Origin: Liolophura sinensis
Lineage: Eukaryota; Mollusca; Polyplacophora; Chitonida; Chitonidae
Assembly: GCF_032854445.1 (NCBI RefSeq)
Contig: NC_088295.1
Span: 1,554,501-1,618,500, forward strand
Direction: 5' to 3'
DNA: 64,000 nucleotides
Numbering within the stretch: the stretch's first letter is position 1; each line of letters opens with the position of its first letter. This document shows, piece by piece, positions 23,206 through 35,439 of this stretch. The translations under genes and the position numbers were made by a program. Under the pieces are notes generated by a model. The model was given only the letters and a program-made list of their open reading frames with translations. It made no database searches and had not been told where the DNA came from.

Positions 23206-26200
23206 TATATCTTAACGACCGACATTCGGCTTCAACTCCTTGAAAGAAAAAAAAAGCGGTGATTTAACAGGGCTGGGGTATTATGAACACCATTAACCAT
23301 TTAGAATCGTTACTGTTTACGCAAAGTGGAGTTTCCATGCATATTGTTTAAATCCACACGCAATCAAATAGATACTCAATGTATATGTGATAAGAAATGC
23401 CCAGCAATGCATTGTTGTTTGTTCGAAATTTTCAAATGTACATGTATTTTCGTTTTTGGCCAGACTATAATGTTGACATTCCCCTAATTTGTTGGCATTC
23501 TGACATCAGGTTTCTGTTCAGGTATTATTGCTGTTAGTATGTCTCTCTGCCTCTCTTGTTCATTGTTGATTCGAGACACATGAACAAAGTTTTTGTCACA
23601 TTCAGCCCTCTTACGTCATCCGTCTTCCTCTTGTAATTATAATGTATTATCAGTTCGTTTTGTTTGCATGTTCGCAGCGCCAAATGTATGCAGGGGAATT
23701 ATGTTTTTTACAAGTTTTGTGATGAAGTACTCGATTTTTATCATACACATCAGCGCATGTGTGAAGACCTCTATTCGTCGCTACATGCAATGATGTCGGG
23801 ATACACAAGAATGTAATCAGATCCAGCCCGGAACGTCTCTCGCGTAGGTAACACAAACCCGGCTAACCGCGGGAATAGGAGAGTGCTATATTGTTATCAA
23901 TCAAGTGCGTTGTATATAATCGTTATGCATGTAACTGGGGTATTGGGGCTCCTTTGCCTTTAGTGACCCAGATGGCAAACATGGGTTGTATCATGTGATC
24001 TACAGTTTTTGTCCATGCACAAGCCTATTCCTTGCACAGATTCACGCTCAGTTTGTTTCATCCTGATTATTACTGCTTGCATGGTTAGGCCTGAATAACT
24101 TAACAGAATTTGTTGATCATTTCTTTGTATAATCTAAGGTATTCTGTCTACTCCCGTGGTGAGAAGACGTCGTCTTCATTTATCTGGCATTGCGTTGGTC
24201 TGATAAAAGAGGATCGTTACATATTGTTTTTCAGTCTTGTACTATCGTAATTCTATTTTAATGGAGAGAATTTTATGCAGAATGGCATGTAAGTATTGGC
24301 CAGTTAGCATGTATGTAGAAGAATCTGTTAAGAAATGTGAGAAAATATTTATACTATACCTAATTTCAATTCGGCCCCCAATCCATGCACATCCCAACTA
24401 TGGGCCTATGTTCGCTTCGTGGACAGATTTCACTGGGACAGTCAGGCAAGTATAAGCAGAACGCATTTTCCTCAGTGCGGCAGCTCATCGGCGAGGCAAA
24501 TCAAATCACGTCTTATTACTATTAGTTAAAGTGACATTTCGTTTGTGTTGAGATGTCGTCTTTAATTTCAGTGCAGCAGTTCCGCCATCTTTGTGGTATT
24601 TCAATGCCACCAAAGGGTAGGCGGCTTATATTTTAGCAAACTTTTGGCGTGGTACTCTTCAATTTTTCGCAATTTGAATTCTGCTTTTTTTTAAATCAAA
24701 CAGTCTGAGAACTGAGTGGCAGATTGATACATGTTAAAGGCAATAACCTTCACTTCTTTGGAATCCTCGAAATCCTCCTTATTCTCGTTAGCTGACATTC
24801 CTTAATTCGTGATGAATTCGTGTGGAAGTCTCTACACATTGGTACCACACATAGTATAACGGCTTGTGTGTGGATTGGGTCCCAAACTTGTACCTGGCAA
24901 AAAGTCCAAGAATTCATTACATTTGCTATGGTTTAACCTTACATGTGTCCTGCATATGCCTGGAATCCCATGCCAGTCATACTGGTATGTCACTGAAGGG
25001 CGGTAACTCAGGTACTTAACTCCGGTCTGCCTTAAGGGCGACCCCACACCGTGGACCAATATCGAACTGTGCTTGACTATGATTACTGAATTATGATCTT
25101 ACATACTTGTTAGTGCCATATGCCAAATGACATGTCTTCTTTTTGTAATGCAATAATTCTCCATTTGTTATTTGTTAGGTAATGACGCGGTGGTTTATAC
25201 TGAGCTGGAGATCAAAGTAGAGTCATTGGGAATAAAACGTTATTTGCACACATTAGACTAACAGGATTGTGTACTTTGTGACGTCTTTTGGTTGGTTATG
25301 GTCTCTACACGTCTATATACATGTATGTCTATATGAAATATGTGTTTATGTCTGTAGTGTGCACGTCATGGAATCTGAAGTATTCAATAGTATCATTAAT
25401 CCACGAAGAAAGTACATGGAATACTGTCTAATCTGTACTCTTATACCCACTGGAATTGCCTATAATATATTTATTTGGTTACTGTTGTAACACCTGTAAG
25501 TCAGCACAAAAGAAGCAAAGACACGCACAGATGAGTTATCAGTGTTAACTATAAGATGTGGAAATCGTGATGTACATCTGTAAAAACATTGGCCAGTTAA
25601 TTCTCTCTGCACTGATCACCTGACCGTGTAGCTAACGTGACCTCGTGATCATCGAGAAAATGCGACATTATAGTAACTCTTCCATGTATCTGGCCGAATG
25701 CTTCTCACTATAATGTAAAGTGGAGCGTGCTAAAAACAGTGAAGGTGAAGGATATGTGTTCGACCAGCTCGCGGCAATGTTCTTAACTGGGATTAACTGA
25801 AAATCCAGCAAGAGTCTTAGACGCCTCACCCACTACTCCCACCCCCCTTCTTGCATCAGTTTATTCTGTTAAATATAACGCACACATTCTATCAATTTAA
25901 CATAAAGTTTCTATTAGGCTAACAGGATGTTGTGTTGAATATGACAGCATGTTATAATAATACATTCTAGCATCACTCGGACAATAGAGTTTTTGTTAAA
26001 ATTGACATTTTAGTTTCACATCTCTGCATTTTTTTGCGAGCACTTTTTGTATTAAGCTGAAGTTTGGCATCCATGTGTCTCCTATAGTCGAACTATGTTG
26101 TAGCGTTGCTATCAAATATAAGTGGAATTAAAATGTGTAACATATCAACACTTGTCTTAAAATTGCACATATCTGTCTGCCGTTTTGTATTCGTTTAAAT

Positions 26201-26354
26201 GGAACGTGACTTTTAACCCACGAAACTGATGTTTACGGGAGGATAACATTTTGGGCGGCTATAGAAAAAAATTACCTGCAACACCTTATATTCCATCCCG
26301 TGTACATATGTAACTGATCATGACACAATGAGCGGCTTTTTGTAGAGTGAAAAA
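23206..26354. other. Unannotated stretch of about 3.1 kb
   Basis: Unique-looking AT-rich DNA. No coding exon, RNA gene or repeat family was recognised. Open frames of up to 75 codons have no domain signatures. Confidence 0.5.
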
Positions 26355-26735
26355 GTAGGGGACCGGCCCAGTTGGTAGAGCGTCCGCTTTGGGAGCGGTA
26401 GATCCAGGATCAATCCTGAGTCGAGTCACACCTAAGACTAAAAGAGGAAGTTGTAACTTCCTGGCTTGGCGTTCAGCATGAAGGGGATAGTGCAACGACT
26501 GGTTGACCCCTATCAGTATAATGGCTCGGGGGGTGCCTTACTTGCCTTCGGTAGATCGTCTCGGTGAAGCAGCACTAGATGAAAGAGCGATGGAAATCCG
26601 CCCCGCAACAAGGAGGTACATTACATATACCTTACACATTACATTACATAAGGATTCCTTCGTCGCCATATGACTGAAAAATTGTTGAGCACGACGTTAA
26701 ACCCCAAGCACTCTCCCACTCACAGGTGAGTAGGG
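26355..26735 (+). mobile_element. SINE family C, tRNA-Pro-like head
   Basis: The head is GGGGACCGGCCCAGTTGGTA, with A box CGGCCCAGTTGG and B box GGATCAATCC. A CCGC/GCGG anticodon stem closes a TTTGGGA loop, which reads as anticodon TGG (Pro). The acceptor stem is not intact, so this is a tRNA-derived element, not a tRNA gene. The body differs from families A and B, but the end (CATATGACTGAAAAATTGTT, GAGCACGACGTTAAACCCC) matches the family B tail. Confidence 0.85.
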
Positions 26736-27620
26736 GCGAAAGGAAAGGCTCTGTCCACATATTTGCAGAGTTTTGGTCACACCAGGGGAGACTACTCTAT
26801 GAACACAATCTGTTGGATTGCAAAGCTATGCAGAGTGCAATATCCCATTCACTCACTTGTGAGATGATTGGGGCAGTTCACTGTAATAACACCCATGGCC
26901 TTTAACGTTATCGCCTCCTCCAAAAACTGGTGTGATAAACTATTGCACATTATATTTACAAATACCCCCTGACATAATCTCCGCACGACGCCAGAGCGCA
27001 TGTCGGGTGTTGATCTTGGAAAAAGTCTCAGTGTGAAATATTTGTGCAAGGTATAAGTTTGTAGAGCAAACTGGTGACTGGGGGCAGACCTCTAGCTCGC
27101 CATTAACCTTAGCGGAATACTCTTATCTCGGACTTTCCATTTTGATGTTTTGCCTGTCAAACATAGCTTATCGTGTGAGAGTGGGTTATACTGACGACAT
27201 TCATCAGAGCTGGCAGAGCTGAATTGGGTAAATCTGCGAGCCGACCGTAGCAGATTCTACTCCGGCAGATACAATCTCGGGCGCGAAGCCTTAACAGATA
27301 GCGTTGACTAGGCAAGCGGAGACAGCGATTTGCTGCAGATAACAGGTCCGCAATAAACGTCGGCACACGAACATAACTTAGCGCAGAGGTTAGATAAACC
27401 GACAGAAAAATAATATCGGACTTATCCTTAGCATCATTTATGTGATGGCCACCGCTCTTACAAGTTGCCGCTGATCATGATAAGGACAACAAAGAGACGT
27501 TTTCATGAGGATTGTGGAAGCATGAGCATTTGATTTTATAGCAACCTTTTCACAAAACAGACTGGAAGGGCATGGAGAGGATGCGAAGAAACTGGCTAGA
27601 AATAAATATCGTTTAAAAAA
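26736..27620. other. Unannotated stretch
   Basis: No gene, RNA or known repeat seen. Open frames of 66-69 codons on the minus strand have no recognisable content. Confidence 0.5.
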
Positions 27621-27830
27621 CGATAATTGATGCTTGGTCTGTTACACATGACACTTTTGATGCACCTGCGACCTAATTATTCATCTACGAGATTGACGCC
27701 ATCGGGAAGAAAAGTCAGATGATACAAGTGGTGTGATGAATCAGGTAGCTTTATATATATAATAAGCCCAATATCCTCCAGCTATATAAATCAAACTTAT
27801 ATTAAAAATATTTATGTTAGTTCTCAATAA
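27621..27830. repeat. Dispersed repeat R1, copy 1
   Basis: About 210 bp that align to 35201-35420 in the same orientation. Shared blocks include TTGGTCTGTTACACATGACA (TTGGTCTATTACACATGGCA in the other copy), ATGAATCAGGTAGCTTTATA and CCTCCAGCTATATAAATCAA. No coding frame, no tRNA boxes and no terminal inverted repeats were seen. Family unknown. Confidence 0.85.
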
Positions 27831-28046
27831 TGCATACCGCATGATATAACTGTATGGTATCTCACCGGTTATTGGCGCAGGCGATCCAGTTCATCATTTA
27901 GTACCTAGGCGCTGTAACGTGCCTTGTGATAATGGCATAGAAAATAAAGACGACTTTAAAAGAAATGACAACACTAGACCAAATGTATACATGAATCGAT
28001 CAAGTACCTCCATGCTTTTTGGGGGGGATTTCTTGTATATGGCACG

Positions 28047-28312
28047 TTAACCGTATACGGTATTGTGCTTCTGCGTCACTGTATCGACCTACTGTTTGCC
28101 TCCCAGCCGTGCAATGTTCTATACGGTATTGTGCTGCTACGTCACTGTAGCGACCTACTGTTTGCCTCCCAGCCGTGCAATGTTCTATACGCTATTGTGC
28201 TGCTACGTCACTGTAGCGACCTACTGTTTGCCTCCCAGCCGTGCAATGTTCTATACGCTATTGTGCTGCTACGTCACTGTAGCGACCTACTGTTTGCCTC
28301 CCAGCCGTGCAG
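28047..28312. repeat. 66-bp tandem repeat (4 copies)
   Basis: CGACCTACTGTTTGCCTCCC starts at 28085, 28151, 28217 and 28283, an exact 66-bp period (22 codons). That explains the two overlapping frames of 88 and 95 codons. Copies are nearly identical, so the array is young. The last unit runs directly into a tRNA-like SINE head. Confidence 0.95.
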
Positions 28313-28740
28313 TGTGGTTCAATCGTTAACAGTGTCCGCCGCGATGTTGTGAGATCCAGGGTCAAACCCAATACGGTGCATGGCACCTAATCGTTAGAAT
28401 GTCCACCCCGGTGTGAAACCCAGGGTCAAATCTCGTTCGGGTTATGCCAAGACTTAAAAATGGTACTTGTTGCTGCCTCGCTTGGAGCTTAGCACTGCGA
28501 GGTTAGAGCAAGGAAACAGGACTGGTTGGCCCGGTGTATAATGTGACCGGGTGGGGTGTCTTGTCTGGTGTCTTCGGCATGATACTTCAGTGGCGACTGC
28601 ACTTTGGCAGCACTGAATCGCACTGCCACAAGAATACTCAGTATATGTATACACACCTATAATGAGCCCGCGTCGTCATATGAGAAATTTATAAGTACCA
28701 CGTAAAACCCGAAGCAAACATACACATACATATACCCCCA
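28313..28740 (+). mobile_element. SINE family B with two tandem tRNA-like heads
   Basis: Two head-like segments follow each other: ACAGTGTCCGCCGCGATGTT with GGGTCAAACCC, then TTAGAATGTCCACCCCGGTG with GGGTCAAATCTC. A single family B body follows (TGGTACTTGTTGCTGCCTCG, GTCTGGTGTCTTCGGCATGA), then the tail CGTCATATGAGAAATTTATA, AGTACCACGTAAAACCC and an ACATACA-rich end. The doubled head suggests a dimeric element or a partial tandem duplication. Confidence 0.82.
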
Positions 28741-29159
28741 CCCCCACCTCCACATACCACACCACCCTTGCCCATTGAATGCACCCCCCTATAACACATG
28801 CAGCCATCTTGTTCTCTCGGTTCCAGCTGTACCATTGTCGCTTTTCCCGTGCAAATTCCCCAGCTTCACGGTATATAGCAGCGCTAATGTCAATCACAAA
28901 TCCTGAACAATTGGTACAGGTTGTTAATCCCATGTCTTACACAGCCTCCAGCAGTGAAACCGTGTATCTTCCTGATGTAAAGATAGAACTTTCATATACT
29001 TCTGGTTAAGGGAATTTTCGTACTAGTTTGTGTTGTGCTTTTAACTGTGTCCCGTCCACTGAATTATGCTCATACCTGCCCTAACGGCTTCTTTCTTTCG
29101 TTACCAATGGTACAGCGACTTAGTGTTTTCAATGTTTGTATGGTGCATTATATACAACT

Positions 29160-29458
29160 GAGGCCTCCGTGGCTCAGTTGTTTAGCGCGCTAGCGCAATG
29201 TAATGATCCAGAAGCCTCTCACCAACGCGGTTGCTGAGAGTTCAAGTCCACCTCATGCTGGCTTCCTCTCCGGTCGTAAGTGGGAAGGTCTCCCAGCAAC
29301 CTGCGGATGGTAGTGGGTTTCCCCCGGGCTTTGCCCGGTTTCCTCCCACCATAATGCTGGCCGCCGTCGTATAAGTGAAATATTCTTCACTTATATATAA
29401 AAAGTGAAATATAAAAAGTATGGCGTAAAACACCAATCAAATAAATAAATAAATAAAT
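29160..29458 (+). mobile_element. SINE family A, full length
   Basis: The head is AGGCCTCCGTGGCTCAGTTG, with B box GAGTTCAAGTCC. The body has CCCCCGGGCTTTGCCCGGTT and TCCTCCCACCATAATGCTGG. The tail is CGTCGTATAAGTGAAATATT followed by a short duplicated stretch (two extra GTGAAATAT-like pieces), then GGCGTAAAACACCAATCAAA and (AAAT)n. TTATATACA lies on both sides and may be the target duplication, though the left copy is not flush. Confidence 0.94.
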
Positions 29459-30570
29459 CATTTATATACACGCGCACACCGGAACCCCCCTTACGAGGCC
29501 TCACATCTGAAGCGTCTTTTAAGCGATTTGAGTGCCATGTAGTAAGCACTTTACGAAGCGAACAATGAGTTCAAAAGGACGAATCGATGAAACTACTGAA
29601 TGGAGCATTTTAAGGTGTAAGGGAACGTGAATAGCCATATACTGAACGGTAAATGAAGTCAAGCTCTCATTGCGCACACTCTTATGGATTCCATCCTTTC
29701 CAATTGTGTACACTTAATCCATGCAGTCAGCACACAAGCTGGCATACTTACAACCCAGGATCGTCTCATTTCCCGCACCACTAATCACGCCGACTAAGGC
29801 TATTCGCTGAGTTTGACAAATTGAATTGTTTTCTGGCATAACTTTGGCGGAACAAGAACGGCTTTGGCAGGAGAGAGCGATGTTAGCATGGAGATAGTCT
29901 ATAATGCAGAGCAGACGGTAGGTTTATGGGGGCAGTTGACAAGTGATAGTTTAGAAAGATGTATGGAGTTTGCTTTAACCTGCCGCAGTATCTCCACTTT
30001 TCTGACTCTGATAAGACGCAGGTGTTGAGAGAAAAGCAACTGATTTCTGGGATGTCATGCGAATACATTGAACATCAGGCTAATCCAGGTGGCGGAAACA
30101 TCCGGTAGCAGTTGTGTGAAGGCGAATTTGAAAGCACGTGCTCCATTCTGTAGTTCATTGTCTGCTAAGCATACAAATTCACTCCTAAGATGCGTGTAAA
30201 TCTATATCATACAGGAAAGACTGTGCAGTTTAGAAAAGGCTCGAGAAAGACCATTTAGGAAAGACTCAGGTGTAAAGAATGTGTCTAAAATCATAAGCTT
30301 AGAGATTGTCAGAGATCAGTTTTATATAGGCTTGCTTGAACCTTCATTTTTTCTTTACAGATTAAAAGACGCCCTTGTAAACGACCGGCTTCCGGAAATA
30401 CCGTTCAGATGGCGCGGATATCATCGCTCTCTGTCTCAACCTTTTTTAAACATTACTTTATTCAAATGTATTCTCGTTATCTGAAGTGTGCACAACATGC
30501 TCCTTACCGACACCTGGAACAATTTTATAGCCGAATGCTGATTAAATAGTCTCGCTATTGTGTGTAATGG
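29459..30570. other. Unannotated stretch
   Basis: No coding, RNA or repeat family recognised beyond the SINE tail on its left edge. Confidence 0.5.
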
Positions 30571-30760
30571 GTTTGACATACGGCCAGGGTCTCCGACTCC
30601 CTGTTTTTTGACATACGGCCTTTGCGTGCGACCCCCTGAGGTTGACATACGGCCTGTGCCTCCGACCCCCTGGGTTTGACATACGGCCAGTGCCTCCGAT
30701 CCCCTGAGGTTGACATACGGCCAGTGCCCCTGACCCCCTGGGTCTGACATACGGCCCCTT
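30571..30760. repeat. 34-bp tandem repeat (6 copies)
   Basis: GACATACGGCC recurs at 30575, 30610, 30644, 30678, 30712 and 30746, joined by AGTGCCTCCGACCCCCTGAG-type sequence. Period 34 bp (35 once). The C-rich units make a 104-codon minus-strand frame that I do not consider a gene. Confidence 0.94.
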
Positions 30761-32684
30761 TTCCTTTTTCCTTAATTCTTTTTTATAAAATACGCAGAGC
30801 TTTCGTTTGTAGTTATATAGTTAAACGCTGACGTAGCGATGCGTTGCTGAAAACAAGTGCTCATCATTGGTCTGACACAGATGTGGTCCGCTCAAAGGAC
30901 GGGTCAGTTTACCAAATACAAATTCTTTATTAACGTAGTCCTCAGTGCCTTACTTTCTTCAACACACCAAACTATCTTAGAACTTCTGTAAAAACAGCTT
31001 TTACATATTTCAAGAAAAGTGCCAAAATGTATAAATAATGAGGACGTTTTTCAGCCGAGTATCAACTGAAGAAGTGTGCAGAAGTGATAAAGTTACTGAA
31101 TTTTACCCGCAGATCATAAATGTAAGCCGTTTGGCTGGATTTTCCTTCTACAACTTTTTGTAAAAATTTAGAAACGATAATAAATGAGGGCAGCTCCGAG
31201 CTGGCACTATGAAGTTGGTGGAACTGTATGCATTTATCATTAGTCCAGAGCGATTGAGCTAGCAGATAACGGCACATTCCTCTCATTTATGTACACTGCA
31301 GTATGCTCAGCTTTAGTGATAAATCCCCCAGCTTCCGATAAACGGATAAACTGAGCAGCAGATTTTAACGCTTCTTCACGCTTGGTAGTCCTCGTCAGAT
31401 CTGCCCAAACGCTTTGCGGCCTCCATGCGCTCCACATCTCTCCTTTAAACAGTCAAATCTTAGCCAGTTATCCAGATTGCCGCCTAACGGTACTTCTGCC
31501 TATACAGCTTGTTCCAGTCCCAAACAAATCATAGTGCTTGTGGCTTTAAATCGGGGATGGCACCTTGAACTTAGACTGTTTATTGAATGGAGTCTAATTT
31601 GTGTCAGATTTACGCCAATGGCCTGTGAGAAGCTCGCTGTGTGCTATAGCTGCCACTTCTGGCAAAGTTCGCTTCTTCTCAGTTCGCTTCTCCTCAGCCA
31701 GTCTTGAAGCGAGCCTCCAGCGATCTCCCAGAGGGGGCCTGGTTACCCCACACACCACACCACGCCGGCTCCACGTGTGGAGGGAAATTCCGGCGAGTCT
31801 GTGTCAAAACATTACCAGCTATTGTGTATCTAAACATAAGATCAGCCCAAAATTTAGGAAGTTCCGGTGGCAGGTCCCACGTGATTGCAAAGGCACAAGC
31901 CTCCGGAATGCATTCATCATATCCTGTGAAAGAATTGTGGAGGCCGAATTGATGGTGAATTCCTTCATTTTGGTACGATGATAACGTTTTTATGTATTAC
32001 TAGATATACGCCTCACTTGGTTTTACATTAGCCGTTGTAAAAAGGATTTGAATGGGAATTAAATGAAGTTAAAAAAAAAAAAGAAAAAAAAAGAAGAAGA
32101 AAAAGTCCACTCCGAAGAGTTCACGTCCAAACGTTTAAAGAAATATGCGTTATTAGAGATGGATTTCATATAGGCTTAGCCCGTGCTCTGCTTAGCTCTG
32201 TGTAAGGATCGTGCACAATTTGTACTTTATCATTGTACCTTTGCCGTGTAATACGTTCGCATAGACCAGCTGATGAGTTGCGTGTAATGGGGATATGTTT
32301 CCGATGTTTCCAGTCAGTGTTTGTTTGTGAGAATGGATACGGGATGGGGGAGGAATGATATGTATCGACCCAGGGGGAAAGCGCCTGAGTCATGTGAAGA
32401 AGATAACACTAAGATATACTGCTCATTTATATAAAGACCACATGTGATAGGGGTATTTATCTGCCGCTGTAAAGGGCACGTTCTCCCACGTGGGTTGTGT
32501 CTCCCCAGAAAAATCTAAAACCTTCTTAACACACGCAATTCAGGCTTTCCTGCTGACACACAAAATATATTATTGAATTCAGTTCAGAAGGGCGACTGAA
32601 CATGTGTGTGTGTGTGTGTCGCTGACTGGGTGTACAGTCGTGGTCCACCGATCGACGAGCAACTGTGTATTTATTTATTTATAT
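30761..32684. other. Unannotated stretch with an A-rich tract
   Basis: Contains an A/AAG-rich tract at about 32070-32104 and a short TG run near 32605. A 126-codon plus-strand frame at 31601-31981 has no recognisable domain and no supporting splice sites. Confidence 0.45.
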
Positions 32685-33690
32685 ACATTTGTGATTTATG
32701 CCTCAGTGAATAATGTCTCATGACGCCTATCAGATTTATGCCTTAGTGAGTAATGTGTCATATACATGACGCCTTTCAGATTTATGCCTTAGTGAATAAT
32801 GTGCCATATACATGACGCCTATCTGATTTATGCCTTAGTGAGTAATTTGTCATATACATGACGCCTATCAGATTTATGCCTCAGGGAGTAGTGTGTCATA
32901 TACATGACGCCTATCAGATTTATGCCTTAGTGAGTAATGTATCATATATATGACGCCTATCAGATTTATGCCTTAGTGAATAATGTGTCATATACATGAC
33001 GCCTATCAGATTTATGCCTCAGGGAGTAATGTGTCATATATATGACGCCTATCAGATTTATGCCTTAGTGAGTAATGTGTCATGTACATGACGTTATCAG
33101 ATTTATGCCTCAGTGAGTGATGTGTCATATACATGACGCTTATCAGATTTATGCCTCAGTGAATAATGTCTCATGTACATGACGCCTATCAGATTTATGC
33201 CTCAGTGAGTAATGTGTCATATACATGACGCCTATCAGATTTATGCCTCAGTGAGTAATGTGTCATATATATGACGCCTATCAGATTTATGCCTTAGTGA
33301 GTAATGTGTCATGTACATGACGTTATCAGATTTATGCCTCAGTGAGTGATGTGTCATATACATGACGCTTATCAGATTTATGCCTCAGTGAATAATGTCT
33401 CATGTACATGACGCCTATCAGATTTATGCCTTAGTGAGTAATGTGTCATATACATGACGCCTATCAGATTTGTGCTTCAGGGAGTAATGTGTCATGTACA
33501 TGGCGCCTATCAGATTTATGCCTCAGGGAGTAATGTGTCATATATATGACGCCTAACAGATTTATGCCTCAGTGAATAATGTGTCATGTACATGACCCCT
33601 ATCAGATTTATGCCTTAGTGAATAATGTGTCATATACATGACGCCTCAGATTTATGCCTCAGTGAATAAAGTCTCATATACATGAAAGCC
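32685..33690. repeat. 46-bp minisatellite with palindromic core (about 22 copies)
   Basis: Units contain CAGATTTATGCCTTAGTGAG, TAATGTGTCATATACATGAC and GCCTAT, with a 46-bp period. Many units contain perfect 12-bp palindromes, TCATGTACATGA or TCATATATATGA. A higher-order pattern of several units repeats, for example around 33090-33180 and 33330-33420. Confidence 0.94.
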
Positions 33691-34035
33691 ACCAGTGCAA
33701 AGCCGAAACCACAGTACATGAAAGCTATAACCACACTAAAGCCACAGTCAAATTAGATGAAAGCCACAGCCAAGCACTTTACGACGGCCGATGAATGTCA
33801 CAACCACAATAAAGCCGCAGTTACAGCCAGTGAAAGTCACAATCACAGTGAAGTAACAGCCGCAGCCCATGATAGCCATAGCAATGCAATGACTACAGCC
33901 GATGAGAGTCACATCCACAGTAAAACCACAACCGATGACAGCCACAGCAAAACAATAACAGCAGCATATGAAAGCCTCAGCCACAACAAAGCCAGAACCA
34001 CAGCCGATAAAACCCACAAGCAAGCCAAACGACGG
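33684..34035. repeat. Degenerate AGCCACA-type repeat
   Basis: Loose units such as GATGAAAGTCACAACCACAG and TAAAGCCACAGC of 24-33 bp, with considerable divergence. Frames of about 100 codons on both strands follow from the composition (plus strand: ADESHNHSKTT-like). It begins where the 46-bp array ends. Confidence 0.75.
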
Positions 34036-34458
34036 TGTAACGATCAAAAAAAAAATGATGGGTTGTGAACATAAGTGTACATCAGACTATTAGCTCATAC
34101 ATATAATTGAAGTGCACTGGTTGCATCTGAGGGCCCACACTTGTGCTTGTCTTTGGGAAGAAGACTCATAAATCGTGACCAGTATATAAGAGGATAAATC
34201 TTATCTTTGACATATCATCATCTACCTCTGGATGAGTTTTTCTGTTTCTTCAAGACGCACCGGGGGTGTTTCACGGGTCATTGTACCATCGGTGCTGTTC
34301 ACAAGATAACCTTTCAAGATGTAGTTCGCATAAATCAACTTACCCATGACTAACTTCACAAGGAAGCAAAGCGTTTTTGACATGACTCCAATTTGAATTC
34401 AACCCATACAAGATTAAGAAACCTTTGACCTAGGCCTTCAGAAAGGTTGCATTGTGTC

Positions 34459-34746
34459 ATGCCAAACGCCATGTGCCTAACCGCAGTGTGTGTAGCCTTG
34501 CTCTCGGGTTTGGAAACATTCGGCTCCGACTACCCTAGTGCCGACAGATCCTCTCCACAATTCTCACAAGGCCGACTGTCAGAAAATCGTTTGGTTAGAT
34601 CTTCAGTTAGACTTCTTCAGTTTGAACTTTTTGCAAAATGTTTGGAAAACATGATATCGTCTTCGCATCACGTCGTCTTTCCAAGAGGGATAATTCGGAA
34701 TATAACACTGTTAATTATTCTTACTTGGATAGCAATAGCAAACTGA
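34459..34746 (+). CDS. Small ORF with signal-peptide-like start (uncertain)
   Basis: An ATG at 34459 opens 95 codons, beginning MPNAMCLTAVCVALLSGLET and then FGSDYPSADRSS. The first 20 residues have a hydrophobic core that could be a signal peptide, and a second hydrophobic run (LLIILTWIAIA) is at the C terminus. I recognise no family, conserved cysteine pattern or dibasic prohormone site. No splice sites or neighbouring exons support it, so it may well be chance. Confidence 0.15.
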   Translation: MPNAMCLTAVCVALLSGLETFGSDYPSADRSSPQFSQGRLSENRLVRSSVRLLQFELFAKCLENMISSSHHVVFPRGIIRNITLLIILTWIAIAN

Positions 34747-35059
34747 AGAGTCCTGCACATGGTGTGTGCGTATGTCGACCTGTGGAGTTTGTCAGATCCC
34801 GTGTATTTTGCAATGACTAATGATCAATCGACGCCACAAGTTATCATTTACGTCACAATTCGTGTCAAAAGCTTTCACATGAAGTTTTTTGATGCTGTGC
34901 CCAGAATCTCTTGCGTTTTGCTTCATACATTGAGTCCACTCCCGCTTAATGGGAATCTTGAGATATATATTATAATTCATACATAGTTCATTGTGGACAT
35001 TATTGACTTGGCTTCATTATTGACTTATTGACTTCATTTGTGTACGAATGTTCATTACG

Positions 35060-35200
35060 ACGCGTAGAAATGGTTAGAGCGTCCGCCCCGAAGTCTGGAG
35101 ACCCCTGGATGAAAGCCGGGTCGGGTCATGGTACTTGCTGCTGTCTCGCCTGGTTTGCTCAGCAGTGAGATGTATATGAGCAAGGAAACATGAACTGTTT
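35060..35200 (+). mobile_element. SINE family B, 5' part
   Basis: The head is AAATGGTTAGAGCGTCCGCC, with a weak B box near CGGGTCGGGTCA. The body begins GGTACTTGCTGCTGTCTCGC and continues to AGCAAGGAAACATGAACTGT. It stops where dispersed repeat R1 starts. Confidence 0.8.
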
Positions 35201-35420
35201 GATAAGCGCTAACTGATGTTTGGTCTATTACACATGGCACTTTTGTGGTATTTGTGAGTTAATGATCCAATTCATCCACGTAATGGACGCCATAGGGAAG
35301 AGAAGATAGATGATACAATTGGTGCTATGAATCAGGTAGCTTTATATCTGTATTAAACCCAATGTCCTCCAGCTATATAAATCAAACTTCTATTGAATAC
35401 ATCTTTGTTAATTCTCATTA
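35201..35420. repeat. Dispersed repeat R1, copy 2
   Basis: Aligned with 27621-27830. It shares ATGAATCAGGTAGCTTTATA and CCTCCAGCTATATAAATCAA, among other blocks, with scattered substitutions and small gaps. It sits between two pieces of family B SINE. Confidence 0.85.
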
Positions 35421-35439
35421 ACCGGCTCGTGTCTTAACA

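Noticed and set aside
26355-26440. Functional tRNA-Pro(TGG) gene
   Set aside because: A and B boxes and a TTTGGGA loop are present, but acceptor and T stems do not pair properly and the sequence continues into a SINE body and tail.
31601-31981. 126-codon plus-strand frame
   Set aside because: No recognisable domain, no clear splice sites, and overlapping frames in the same stretch.
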